Shown piece after piece: positions 45,135 through 53,249 of a stretch of DNA of 64,000 nucleotides. Under the pieces are notes generated by a model, which searched no databases, was not told the origin of the DNA, and saw only the letters and a list, made by a program, of their open reading frames with translations. Both the position numbers and the translations under genes were made by a program. The DNA comes from Chryseobacterium contaminans (GTDB lineage: Bacteria; Bacteroidota; Bacteroidia; Flavobacteriales; Weeksellaceae), in assembly GCF_001684955.1 (NCBI RefSeq), contig NZ_MAYF01000356.1, positions 1 to 64,000 of the forward strand, given 5' to 3'. The stretch's first letter is position 1, and each line of letters starts with the position of its first letter.

Positions 45135-45169
45135 GAGATCTGAATTATTTAATTATAAAGATATTTAAT

Positions 45170-46144
45170 ATGGGAATTTTTGATAAGAGAGTAAGCTATA
45201 AGCCATTTGAATACCCGGAGGTTCTTCAATTTGTAGAAGCCATCAACAAATCGTTCTGGGTACATTCGGAAGTGGACTTTACTGCAGATGTACAAGATTT
45301 TCATTCGCAGTTGGAACCGCATGAAAAGAATGCTGTGAAAAATGCGCTTTTAGCCATTGCACAGATTGAGGTGTCTGTAAAGACATTCTGGGGGAATTTA
45401 TACAACCACCTTCCGAAACCGGAATTCAATGGACTAGGATCTACTTTCGCAGAATGTGAGTTTCGTCATTCTGAAGCATATTCCCGTTTATTAGAGGTTT
45501 TAGGATATAACGATGAATTCCTTAATGTCATTGAAATTCCAGCAGTAAAAGGTAGAATTGAGTTCCTTGGTAATGCTTTAAAACATGCCAATTCTGCTAC
45601 TCCTAAAGAATATGTTTCTGCATTATTGCTATTCAGTATCTTGGTAGAAAACGTTTCTCTTTTCTCTCAGTTTGCCATCATCCTTTCTTTCACAAGATTC
45701 AAAGGATTCATGAAAAATGTTTCCAATATCATTGCATGGACTTCTGTAGATGAGCAAATTCACGCTAATGCCGGAATCTACCTTATCAACAAAATCCGTG
45801 AAGAACAACCAGACTTGTTAACAGACAGCGATATTGAAGATATTTACACCCTTGTTGACGAATCTATCGCAAGAGAAGGAGATATCCTTAGCTGGATCTT
45901 TGAACTGGGTGAAATTGATAACGTATCTAAAGAAGATTTACTGAACTTCATGAAGTACCGTGTAGATGACAGTTTGAAGAAAATCAACATGAAAACAAGA
46001 TATAACATCACTCCGGAACAATACAGACCAATGGTATGGTTCGAAGAGGAAGTTTTCGCGAATTCATTAGATGATTTCTTTGCAAAAAGACCTGTAGATT
46101 ACACGAAGCACGATAAGAGTATTACAGCAAACGATTTGTTCTAA
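45170..46144 (+). CDS. nrdB: Class Ia ribonucleotide reductase small (radical) subunit
   Basis: NrdB houses the diiron-tyrosyl radical needed by NrdA to make deoxynucleotides. The 324-residue protein starts at MGIFDKRVSYKPFEYPE. It shows the carboxylate/His ligands and radical tyrosine in order: Glu67, Glu97, His100 and Tyr104 (ECEFRHSEAY), a Glu in LVENVSLFSQF, and Glu/His in SVDEQIHANAG. Tyr104 at His+4 identifies a tyrosyl-radical (class Ia) enzyme. The ATG at 45170 is chosen over an in-frame ATG at 44954 because the extra 72 codons are not conserved-looking. It is followed by a small ORF and nrdA on the same strand. There is no ATP-cone. Confidence 0.93.
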   Translation: MGIFDKRVSYKPFEYPEVLQFVEAINKSFWVHSEVDFTADVQDFHSQLEPHEKNAVKNALLAIAQIEVSVKTFWGNLYNHLPKPEFNGLGSTFAECEFRHSEAYSRLLEVLGYNDEFLNVIEIPAVKGRIEFLGNALKHANSATPKEYVSALLLFSILVENVSLFSQFAIILSFTRFKGFMKNVSNIIAWTSVDEQIHANAGIYLINKIREEQPDLLTDSDIEDIYTLVDESIAREGDILSWIFELGEIDNVSKEDLLNFMKYRVDDSLKKINMKTRYNITPEQYRPMVWFEEEVFANSLDDFFAKRPVDYTKHDKSITANDLF

Positions 46145-46251
46145 TGCAAAAACGCGAGCGAAGCGAGCGTCAAAGCACAAAGTATTAGAATCATACGATT
46201 TTCTATGCTTCAAAAACAGAACAAACGTTGACTTAATAAACACAAATAAAT

Positions 46252-46542
46252 ATGATTAATGTAATCGTAAGCTATACCGTAAAACCTGAATTTGTTTCTG
46301 CAAATAAAGCCAATGTTGAAAAGTTTCTGAATGATTTCAAAAATCTGGATCAGTCAACATTTGAATATAAGGTTTTTGTAAAGGAGGATGGCGTTACTTT
46401 TCTGCATTATTCAAACTACATTAATGAGGAAGTTCAGCATGAAATTTTGAATATTCCATCTTTCAAGGAATTTCAGAGATTGAGAGACGAAAGTGGACTG
46501 AACAACTCACACAAAGTAGAACTTTTACAGTCAATAATATAA
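46252..46542 (+). CDS. Small protein with a possible ABM-like fold, between nrdB and nrdA
   Basis: This is a 96-residue protein of unknown function. The alternating strand/helix pattern (MINVIVSYTVKPEF, ANKANVEKFLNDFKNL, TFEYKVFVKEDGVTFLHYSNY, SFKEFQRLRDESGL) fits a dimeric alpha/beta-barrel like the antibiotic-biosynthesis-monooxygenase family. No catalytic residues can be assigned. It sits between the two ribonucleotide reductase genes, 108 bases after nrdB and 55 before nrdA, and is probably co-transcribed with them. A functional link to dNTP synthesis is only suggested by position. Confidence 0.75.
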   Translation: MINVIVSYTVKPEFVSANKANVEKFLNDFKNLDQSTFEYKVFVKEDGVTFLHYSNYINEEVQHEILNIPSFKEFQRLRDESGLNNSHKVELLQSII

Positions 46543-46550
46543 AAAAACAA

Positions 46551-46581
46551 AATTCCGGAGTGGGAATCTCATTCCGGAATT
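46551..46581 (+). promoter_or_regulatory. Strong hairpin in the leader of nrdA
   Basis: AATTCCGGAGTGGG-AAT-CTCATTCCGGAATT forms a 14-bp stem (with G-U pairs) ending 16 bases before the nrdA ATG. There is no T-run after it on the plus strand, so it is more likely an mRNA-processing, stability or attenuation element than a terminator. Confidence 0.55.
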
Positions 46582-46597
46582 CGAAAATATAACATCT

Positions 46598-48256
46598 ATG
46601 GAAGAGCAAAATTCAAATATATGGTGGCTCAATGAAGAGTCTGAGCAAATGCTAAACAGAGGATATCTGTTGAAAGGTGAAACGGTAGATGGAGCTATCG
46701 ACAGAATTACCACTGCTGCTGCAAAAAGGTTATATAAGCCGGAACTTCAGCCAGCTTTCAAAGAAATGATCACAAAAGGATGGATCAGTTTCTCTTCTCC
46801 TGTATGGGCTAATATGGGAACACAGAGAGGTCTTCCGATCTCTTGTTTCAACGCTCACATTCCAGACAGCATTGAAGGCATTACTCATAAAATGGGTGAG
46901 GTGATCATGCAGACAAAAATTGGTGGAGGAACATCAGGTTATTTCGGAGAACTTAGAAACAGAGGTACAGCTGTAACAGATAACGGAAAATCTTCCGGAG
47001 CAGTTTCATTCATGAAGCTTTTTGATACCGCTATGGATGTTGTTTCCCAAGGAGGAGTAAGAAGAGGAGCATTTGCTGCTTATCTTGACATTGACCACGG
47101 AGATATTGAAGAATTTTTATCCATTAAAGATATCGGTAGCCCTATTCAAAACCTGTTCACCGGAGTTTGTGTTCCGGATTACTGGATGCAGGATATGATT
47201 GATGGCGATATGGACAAACGTAAAGTCTGGGCAAGAGTATTGGAAAGCCGTCAGCAAAAAGGACTTCCTTATATTTTCTTCACAGATAATGTAAACAGAA
47301 ACAAACCACAGGTATACAAAGACCTTGGAATGACAATTAACGCAAGTAACCTTTGCTCAGAGATCATGCTGCCTTCTACCATGGAAGAATCATTCATCTG
47401 CTGCCTGTCTTCCATGAACCTTGAACTATATGACGAGTGGAAAGATACAGATGCTGTTAAATTAGCAGTATACTTCCTGGATGCCGTATTATCTGAATTT
47501 ATTGATAAAACTGAAGGTAACTACTATTTACAGGGAGCAAGAAACTTCGCAATGCGTCACAGAGCTCTTGGATTAGGAGTTTTAGGATACCATTCTTACC
47601 TACAGAAAAATATGATTCCGTTTGAAAGCTTTGAAGCAACCCAGTTCAACGCAAGAGCATTCAGGCATATTAAAGAACAGGCTGAGCAGGCTTCAAGAGA
47701 ACTTGCCAACATTTACGGAGAACCAGAAGTATTAAAAGGATACGGATTAAGAAATACCACTACCATGGCTATTGCTCCTACCACTTCAAGTTCTGCCATC
47801 TTAGGACAAACTTCTCCTGGAATTGAACCTTTCTCATCAAACTACTATAAGGCAGGTTTAGCTAAAGGAAACTTCATGCGTAAGAACAAATACCTGGCTA
47901 AATTATTAGAAGAAAAAGGATTGGATAATGAGGAAACATGGAGAACCATCATGCTGAACCACGGATCTGTACAGCACCTGAATGAGCTTACTCCTGAAGA
48001 AAAAGCAGTATTCAAAACATTCAAAGAGATCTCTCCAATGGAGATTATTTCCCAGGCTGCACAAAGACAGCAATATATTGACCAGGCACAGTCTCTGAAC
48101 CTTCAGATTCCATCTACAATGCCTGTAAAAGACGTAAACTATCTGTATATCGAAGCTTGGAAAAAAGGAGTAAAAACGCTTTACTACCAAAGAAGTTCTT
48201 CCGTTTCAAAAGAAATGATGGTGAACTTTGTATCATGCTCAAGCTGCGAGGCATAA
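46598..48256 (+). CDS. nrdA: Class Ia ribonucleotide reductase large (catalytic) subunit
   Basis: NrdA reduces ribonucleoside diphosphates to deoxy forms. This is a short form (552 residues; E. coli NrdA is 761) that begins directly with the catalytic barrel and has no N-terminal ATP-cone. Active-site residues are all visible: Cys83 (PISCFNAH), Asn251, Cys253 and Glu255 (SNLCSEI), a redox partner in SFICCLSS (Cys268/269), the radical-transfer pair Tyr529-Tyr530 (TLYYQRS), and the C-terminal shuttle cysteines Cys547/Cys550 (CSSC). The substrate-specificity loop lies in SGAVSFMKLFDTAMDVVSQGG. It is the last gene of the nrdB-orf-nrdA unit and is followed by a strong terminator. Confidence 0.95.
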   Translation: MEEQNSNIWWLNEESEQMLNRGYLLKGETVDGAIDRITTAAAKRLYKPELQPAFKEMITKGWISFSSPVWANMGTQRGLPISCFNAHIPDSIEGITHKMGEVIMQTKIGGGTSGYFGELRNRGTAVTDNGKSSGAVSFMKLFDTAMDVVSQGGVRRGAFAAYLDIDHGDIEEFLSIKDIGSPIQNLFTGVCVPDYWMQDMIDGDMDKRKVWARVLESRQQKGLPYIFFTDNVNRNKPQVYKDLGMTINASNLCSEIMLPSTMEESFICCLSSMNLELYDEWKDTDAVKLAVYFLDAVLSEFIDKTEGNYYLQGARNFAMRHRALGLGVLGYHSYLQKNMIPFESFEATQFNARAFRHIKEQAEQASRELANIYGEPEVLKGYGLRNTTTMAIAPTTSSSAILGQTSPGIEPFSSNYYKAGLAKGNFMRKNKYLAKLLEEKGLDNEETWRTIMLNHGSVQHLNELTPEEKAVFKTFKEISPMEIISQAAQRQQYIDQAQSLNLQIPSTMPVKDVNYLYIEAWKKGVKTLYYQRSSSVSKEMMVNFVSCSSCEA

Positions 48257-48284
48257 GATCAAATAATAAACGCACTATAAGTGG

Positions 48285-48311
48285 AGCACACCTTTTGGGT
48301 GTGCTTTTTTT
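48285..48311 (+). terminator. Terminator of the nrd unit
   Basis: AGCACACC-TTTT-GGGTGTGCT followed by a run of T residues, 30 bases after the nrdA stop. Confidence 0.95.
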
Positions 48312-48333
48312 GTTTAGGGATAATGAAATAAAT

Positions 48334-48399
48334 TTTGGCTAAAGTCATCAGAAATATCATTTAAATACAAAACAAACTAAAACCCATTTCTATTGAATT
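48334..48399 (+). repeat. Decayed copy of a short interspersed element
   Basis: This stretch shares an ordered set of blocks with 60845-60906: TTGGCTAAAG..., ...CATTTAAAT..., CCCAT..CTATTGAATT. The other copy reads TTGGCTGAAG..., ...CACTTAAAT..., CCCACCCCTATTGAATT and keeps a palindrome that is lost here. Confidence 0.5.
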
Positions 48400-48455
48400 G
48401 AACAAATGGAACAATTATATTTTCAAACAAAAATATCTCCCACCACTCATTACTC

Positions 48456-48489
48456 ATAAAAAAGGCCCGGAAAGAAAATCCGAACCTTT
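48456..48489 (-). terminator. Terminator of the TonB-dependent receptor gene
   Basis: On the minus strand the 11-bp stem AAAGGTTCGGA/TCCGGGCCTTT (two G-U pairs) is followed by TTTATG. It lies 27 bases after the receptor stop. The G-U pairs form only in the minus-strand RNA, which fits the direction. Confidence 0.85.
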
Positions 48490-48515
48490 GAAAGAAGTAT
48501 TTGTAAAAAGAAGTA

Positions 48516-51500
48516 TTAAAAATTATATCTCACTCCCAGCTGTGCCTGGAATCTTGATGCAAACTGATCAATGGTGTAAGCCGATCCTGGAGTTTTGAAG
48601 TTATAAGTAGGATCTCCTGCTGATGGTTGTCCTGCCGCCACGTTTCCAACTTTTGTAAGCCCCACACTTGCTGTAGAGTTGAATGTATTAGGTACAAAAT
48701 ACACTTTACCCCAATCTTTATTCAGTAAGTTCGTGAAATTAATGATACTCAAAGAAATCTGGATATTGTTCTTAGATTTTTCACTCAGCCTGATCTCATC
48801 CATAATTCTGATATCAGCCTGAACATTCCATGGAGTGTTATCTCCATTTCTTTCAGTAAATTTTCCTCTTCTGGATTTCAGATAATCATTGTTGTTAACA
48901 AAGTTTTCATAATCTGCAACCTGTTGCTGGGTACTTACCAATACATTGCCAGATCCGTCTTTTATAGGAACAATATATTTTGCAGCTTCCACAGCATCTT
49001 TAAAGATATAAGCAAGACCAGCTGCCTGTCCTGTATTGGCAATGGTACTGTTTACAAATCCCCATGAGAAAGGATTTCCTGACTGTGCATTAAAATACAC
49101 ATTGGTATACAACCTGTTAGATTTTGAAATATTAAACGCATATCCAAGGTTGGCAACAACTCTGTGTTTTATTGCAAAATTGGAAGTCGTTAACTGAGGA
49201 TCATTCGGAGTCAGCGACTGGTTCATCTGCCAGTTACTTTCCATGGAATTTCTGATACCATTCGTAATATCTTTAGCATCGCCATAAGTATAAGCTGCAA
49301 AGAAATTAAATCCAAAATTATAGGATTTTGAAATCTGAGCCGTCAGATTATAACGGTATCCCTCTTTTGTATTGGATAGTAAATAAGCATTAGAGAAGCT
49401 GCTATTGATATTCGTTGTATAGATCGGCATTTCATGATTCACATCATAGCTGTAGTATGTTACATTATCAGTTTTATTCACCTGCTGGAATTTCAGATCA
49501 TACAATACTTTCGTGTAAATTCCTTCCAGTGTCAGTTTATATCCGGCAAGCGTATAATCTAATGCCAGTGAACTTCTCCAGACTCTTGGCATTTTAAAAT
49601 TATTATCAATAAGGTCAACCTGTACTTTTGATGAATTCTGCCATTTCGAGAAATTAGCTCCCACCAGAGGATCTCCGTTAGCTGCAATCTGAGCTGCTGT
49701 TGGAGCATTATAATCATAGCTTCCAAAGCCAACACCATCATTATAATACGCATATCCTAACCATGCAAACGGAATTCTTCCTACGAAAATACCGGAACCT
49801 CCTCTTAGCACTACAGATCTGTCTTCCGTAACATCAATCGTAAATCCTAATCTTGGAGATAGTGTCGGTTTATTAAGATAGCTATTGGTTAACTGACTTA
49901 ATGGAGTATAGCTGTAAGTATTACCGAAGTAAGGATCCTGAGGAGATTTGTTAACCTGTGGGCTTAACTGTGGTTTATTAGGCAAATCGGTATAATCTAC
50001 TCTTATTCCCGGAGAAAGCCTAACTCTCCCCCAATTGATCTCATCCTGCAGATATAATGAAAGAAGGTTTACTTTATATTGTGCATAAGGATTATCAAAA
50101 AGAGTCTGTCTGCTGTCTCCGTTGAAAGGATAAGTACCTCTTATTCTGGCAGGATTTCCATTATAGAAATCATTTAAGGATTTATAAGATATTCTTCCGT
50201 TTAAGGCATTTACAAAACCATAATTGATATCATATAATTCATTGTGAGTTCCTAATAAGAAAGTATGGTTTCCTGTTTTATAGGTTAGATTATCTGTAAT
50301 TTCAAATGTCTTCTGTTTCATATTGAAAACAGTGGCTTCCCTGTCATTCCCGAACAGAATAGTTCCGCCGTTATGGGAAATCTCAACCTGTGGAAACATC
50401 GCATTACCGGAAGTAGGATCTCTGTAATCATGAATAGAAGAATACCCCACTACTAAATTATTATTCCATTTATCATTAAAGCGACTTTTCAGTTCAAGGG
50501 TAGTAGTGGATGCCGTATTTTTCTGAACAAAATCCATACTGCCAAATCTGAAGTTGGCTCCATCCCTCTCAAGATTGGAAGCTCTGGAAAATACTGTATT
50601 ATTTTTGATAGATAAAGTATGTTTATCATTAATCTTCCAATCTAATTTATTGAACAGTTTAGCACTTTCAGAAAAGTTATTGTACCCATTAAAACCTCCT
50701 ACGTTGAATCCATATTTCTTTTGCACAAAGTCTGAAATTTTCTGTGCCACCGATTCATCTATCAATGCATTAGGATCGTTTGCATTATAAAATACAGGGT
50801 CTACTCTTTTGGTATATTCAAGATTGGTAAATAAAAACACTTTATCTCTCACTACAGGCAATCCCACTCTTCCACCATAGATAAAATCAGAGAAATCACC
50901 TGGCATTTTAGAGTTATCCCCTACTCTGTTTCTTCCAGTTATAGCAGCATTTCTACCATACACATACATGGAACCTGTAACATCGTTACTTCCACTTCTA
51001 GTGACAGCATTGATACTTCCACCAAGAAAATTCCCAAGTTTTACATCATAAGGAGCAATATAAACCTGTACATCCTGAATTGCATCCAAACTTATCGAGT
51101 TGGAACGCGTACTGCTTCCGGGCATTCCTGAAGTTCCCGTCTGCCCACCCAATGAAGGGCTGAAACCAATAGCATCATTATTGATAGAACCGTCAATAGT
51201 TACATTATTGTAACGAAAGTTCGTTCCGTTGAAAGAGTTATTGGCACTTTGAGGTATTAGTTTGGTTACATCCTGAATTCCACGGTTAATATTGGGTAAT
51301 CCGGAAATCTGAGCCTGGCTGATTCCCACTCCATATTTTACACTGGTTTTTTTAGAAGTGATCTTTACCTCATCAATGGTCTTTTCCTTATTACCAACTT
51401 CCACTACTGGCAAGTCATTATTTCCTAAAGAAAGCTGCAGATTGGGATTCTCATAAATAACCTGTGAGCCGTCCGATATCTCAATCTTATAAGGCCCGCC

Positions 51501-51701
51501 GGGTTGAAGATTATCTAAGCTAAACTGTCCTTTGCTGTTACTTTTTGTTTCAAAAGTACTGTTGGTAGGAATATGCACTACTTTCACAGTAACTTCGGAC
51601 GATATTCCTCTTAATCTTCCGAAAATTTTAGAGCTGGTTTCCTGTGAAAATGCAAATCCGAAAGATAACAAAGCAAAAGCACAGATCAATTTTTTCTTCA
51701 T
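48516..51701 (-). CDS. Oar-like TonB-dependent outer-membrane receptor
   Basis: This is a 1061-residue outer-membrane beta-barrel transporter. It has a signal peptide (MKKKLICAFALLSFGFAFSQ) and an N-terminal carboxypeptidase-regulatory-like domain (SSKIFGRLRGISSEVTVKVVHIPTNSTFETKSNSKGQFSLDNLQPG, about 23-70). The plug domain (GVGISQAQISGLPNINRGIQDVTKLIPQ near 125, ending with LGNFLGGSINAVTRSGSNDVTGSMYVYG near 223-250) is the form seen in the Oar family. A large C-terminal barrel ends in LGVRYNF, with the terminal aromatic expected for outer-membrane insertion. No SusD-type partner is adjacent, so it is not a SusCD pair. The ligand is unknown. Three phased TAACAT repeats lie upstream. Confidence 0.92.
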   Translation of the reverse strand: MKKKLICAFALLSFGFAFSQETSSKIFGRLRGISSEVTVKVVHIPTNSTFETKSNSKGQFSLDNLQPGGPYKIEISDGSQVIYENPNLQLSLGNNDLPVVEVGNKEKTIDEVKITSKKTSVKYGVGISQAQISGLPNINRGIQDVTKLIPQSANNSFNGTNFRYNNVTIDGSINNDAIGFSPSLGGQTGTSGMPGSSTRSNSISLDAIQDVQVYIAPYDVKLGNFLGGSINAVTRSGSNDVTGSMYVYGRNAAITGRNRVGDNSKMPGDFSDFIYGGRVGLPVVRDKVFLFTNLEYTKRVDPVFYNANDPNALIDESVAQKISDFVQKKYGFNVGGFNGYNNFSESAKLFNKLDWKINDKHTLSIKNNTVFSRASNLERDGANFRFGSMDFVQKNTASTTTLELKSRFNDKWNNNLVVGYSSIHDYRDPTSGNAMFPQVEISHNGGTILFGNDREATVFNMKQKTFEITDNLTYKTGNHTFLLGTHNELYDINYGFVNALNGRISYKSLNDFYNGNPARIRGTYPFNGDSRQTLFDNPYAQYKVNLLSLYLQDEINWGRVRLSPGIRVDYTDLPNKPQLSPQVNKSPQDPYFGNTYSYTPLSQLTNSYLNKPTLSPRLGFTIDVTEDRSVVLRGGSGIFVGRIPFAWLGYAYYNDGVGFGSYDYNAPTAAQIAANGDPLVGANFSKWQNSSKVQVDLIDNNFKMPRVWRSSLALDYTLAGYKLTLEGIYTKVLYDLKFQQVNKTDNVTYYSYDVNHEMPIYTTNINSSFSNAYLLSNTKEGYRYNLTAQISKSYNFGFNFFAAYTYGDAKDITNGIRNSMESNWQMNQSLTPNDPQLTTSNFAIKHRVVANLGYAFNISKSNRLYTNVYFNAQSGNPFSWGFVNSTIANTGQAAGLAYIFKDAVEAAKYIVPIKDGSGNVLVSTQQQVADYENFVNNNDYLKSRRGKFTERNGDNTPWNVQADIRIMDEIRLSEKSKNNIQISLSIINFTNLLNKDWGKVYFVPNTFNSTASVGLTKVGNVAAGQPSAGDPTYNFKTPGSAYTIDQFASRFQAQLGVRYNF

Positions 51702-51757
51702 ATTTTTATTGCTACAAAACTTGCTGTAAAATTAGACCGACTCAATATGAAGTGTGG

Positions 51758-51784
51758 TAACATAGAGTTAACATTGCGTAACAT
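51758..51784 (-). promoter_or_regulatory. Three phased TAACAT repeats upstream of the TonB receptor gene
   Basis: TAACAT occurs at 51758-51763, 51769-51774 and 51779-51784, that is, every 10-11 bp (one helical turn). The array is 57-83 bases upstream of the receptor ATG, where an activator or repressor would bind. It is also 124 bases upstream of the divergent DUF72 gene. Confidence 0.45.
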
Positions 51785-51907
51785 AAAGTTTAATATTTCC
51801 TTAAAAAAAACTTAACCTTTATTGCAAATTTCTACCTTGATTTGATGTCTATTCTATGAAAATTACAGCAAAAAAATGATTAATTTTAAACATTAAAACC
51901 GCTTAAT

Positions 51908-52798
51908 ATGAAATTCGGACAAGTAGAAGACCCATCAAAAATAGACTTCACCCTTCCCAAAGATCACTCCAGAACCAAAGAAATTTTAAGCCTTAATAAA
52001 AAAGGGCTGGAAAATATTTCTATTGGATGTGCCAAATGGAACAAAACAGACCTTAAAGGATTCTATCCTAAAGGAACCAAGGATGAGCTAACCTATTATG
52101 CCACTCAATTTAATTCCATTGAATTAAATGCTACCTTTTATGGAATGCCTACTCCGGATCAGGTAAAAACATGGAAGGAAAAAACTCCGGAAAATTTCAA
52201 GTTTTTCCCTAAAATTACCAATACCGTATCTCACTTCAGAAGGCTGATTGATGTTACAGATCCCGTTACCCATTTTGCATCAGCAGTTATTAATTTTGAT
52301 GAAAAACTAGGGATGGCTTTTCTTCAGCTTCATGATAATTTTAAACCCAAAGATTACGACAGGCTGGAGAAATTCGTAAAAGAATGGCCTAAAGAAGTCC
52401 CTCTGGCCATAGAGCTAAGAAACACGGAATGGTTTACTGATGAGGAAATTCTGAATACAACCTGTGAGCTTTTTGAAGCCTACAATATCACCAACATTAT
52501 TGTAGATACTGCCGGAAGAAGAGATATGCTTCATATGCGTCTTACCACTCCCAACGCGTTTATCCGTTATGTAGGAGCTAATGCTGAAAGTGATTATGAA
52601 AGGCTGGATGACTGGTTAAAACACCTTACTCAGTGGAAAAAAGAAGGTCTCCAGAATCTGTATTTCTTCGTTCATCAGAATATTGAAAAGGCATCTCCAC
52701 TTCTTTCTGCCTATTTCATTAAAAAAATGAATGAAGAATGGAAAACCGACCTTCATATCCCTAAAATGGCCACTGAAAGTACGGGTACATTGTTTTAG
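51908..52798 (+). CDS. DUF72 family protein
   Basis: This 296-residue TIM-barrel protein belongs to the DUF72 family (YecE-like), whose biochemical function is not known. Family features: ISIGCAKWNKTDLKGFYPKGTKDELTYYATQFNSIELNATFYGMPTPDQVKTWKEKTPENFKFFPKI near 36-100, GMAFLQLHDNFKP near 137, LAIELRNTEWF near 171, and MRLTTPNAFIRYVGAN near 215. It is divergent from the TonB receptor gene and monocistronic. Confidence 0.9.
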   Translation: MKFGQVEDPSKIDFTLPKDHSRTKEILSLNKKGLENISIGCAKWNKTDLKGFYPKGTKDELTYYATQFNSIELNATFYGMPTPDQVKTWKEKTPENFKFFPKITNTVSHFRRLIDVTDPVTHFASAVINFDEKLGMAFLQLHDNFKPKDYDRLEKFVKEWPKEVPLAIELRNTEWFTDEEILNTTCELFEAYNITNIIVDTAGRRDMLHMRLTTPNAFIRYVGANAESDYERLDDWLKHLTQWKKEGLQNLYFFVHQNIEKASPLLSAYFIKKMNEEWKTDLHIPKMATESTGTLF

Positions 52799-52930
52799 TT
52801 AAAATTTTAAATAGACTAATTTTAATTTATATCCTGAATTACAATAAAAGCCTTTTCATAACAGAAAATTTTATACATTAGAGTAATACCTATTCAGTCT
52901 GAAAAAGGTATTCTTAAAAAAATAAATGTC

Positions 52931-53161
52931 ATGAAAAAGGAAATTTGTACAATCAGTGTATCCAGCAACTGGCTGGGAGATGAATATACTTTCTATGAAG
53001 ACCATACCATAAAAAGAGTATATGACAATCATAGCCTGAACTCTAATAAAACAGAATGGCTGGAACCTCATCAAATCAGTAAACAAAATAAGGATAAGTT
53101 AATAAGAGAATGTCCTGAAGAAGTTAAAGAGCAGGTTATGCATATTCTGGATTACCCTTAA
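52931..53161 (+). CDS. Small hypothetical protein
   Basis: This 76-residue acidic soluble protein (MKKEICTISVSSNWLGDEYTF..., ending KEQVMHILDYP) has a short beta-rich N-terminus, including a YEDHTIKRVYD strand, and a helical C-terminus. I recognise no family. It is a free-standing ORF with a sensible start; the strand-turn-strand pattern resembles small DUF proteins of Chryseobacterium, but no function can be given. The antisense 71-codon frame over it is poorer. Confidence 0.65.
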   Translation: MKKEICTISVSSNWLGDEYTFYEDHTIKRVYDNHSLNSNKTEWLEPHQISKQNKDKLIRECPEEVKEQVMHILDYP

Positions 53162-53168
53162 TAAAAAG

Positions 53169-53241
53169 CTCTCGCAGATTTTAAAAATACAGCAGCCTGA
53201 TAAAACATAATCATCTGCCGGATCAATAAAATCTGCGAGAG
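53169..53241. repeat. 15-bp perfect inverted repeat with structured spacer
   Basis: CTCTCGCAGATTTTA (53169-53183) and its exact complement (53227-53241) flank a 43-bp spacer that can itself fold (GCAG..TGAT with ATCA.CTGC). It fills the gap between two convergent genes. No T-run follows on either strand. Confidence 0.75.
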
Positions 53242-53249
53242 AATATAAT

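Larger units (their letters stand above)
44747..45169. other. 423-bp intergenic region between the divergent ABC ATPase and nrdB genes
   Basis: This region separates divergent genes and must hold promoters for both. No perfect TAnnTTTG box was found. It holds two perfect DnaA boxes (45067-45075 and 45126-45134). An open frame in phase with nrdB runs back to 44954, but its translation is unlike any NrdB N-terminus and is not an ATP-cone, so I treat it as untranslated leader. Confidence 0.6.

Noticed and set aside
44954-45169. A 72-codon N-terminal extension of NrdB
   Set aside because: The extension has no ATP-cone or other recognisable domain, and the ATG at 45170 gives the normal NrdB start.
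44747-45169. A replication origin, suggested by two DnaA boxes in AT-rich DNA
   Set aside because: There are only two perfect boxes and no dnaA, dnaN, gyrB or rpmH neighbours; control of nrdB is the simpler reading.
48516-51701. A SusC of a SusCD polysaccharide-utilisation pair
   Set aside because: No SusD-like lipoprotein or glycoside hydrolase gene is adjacent, and the plug motif is of the Oar type.
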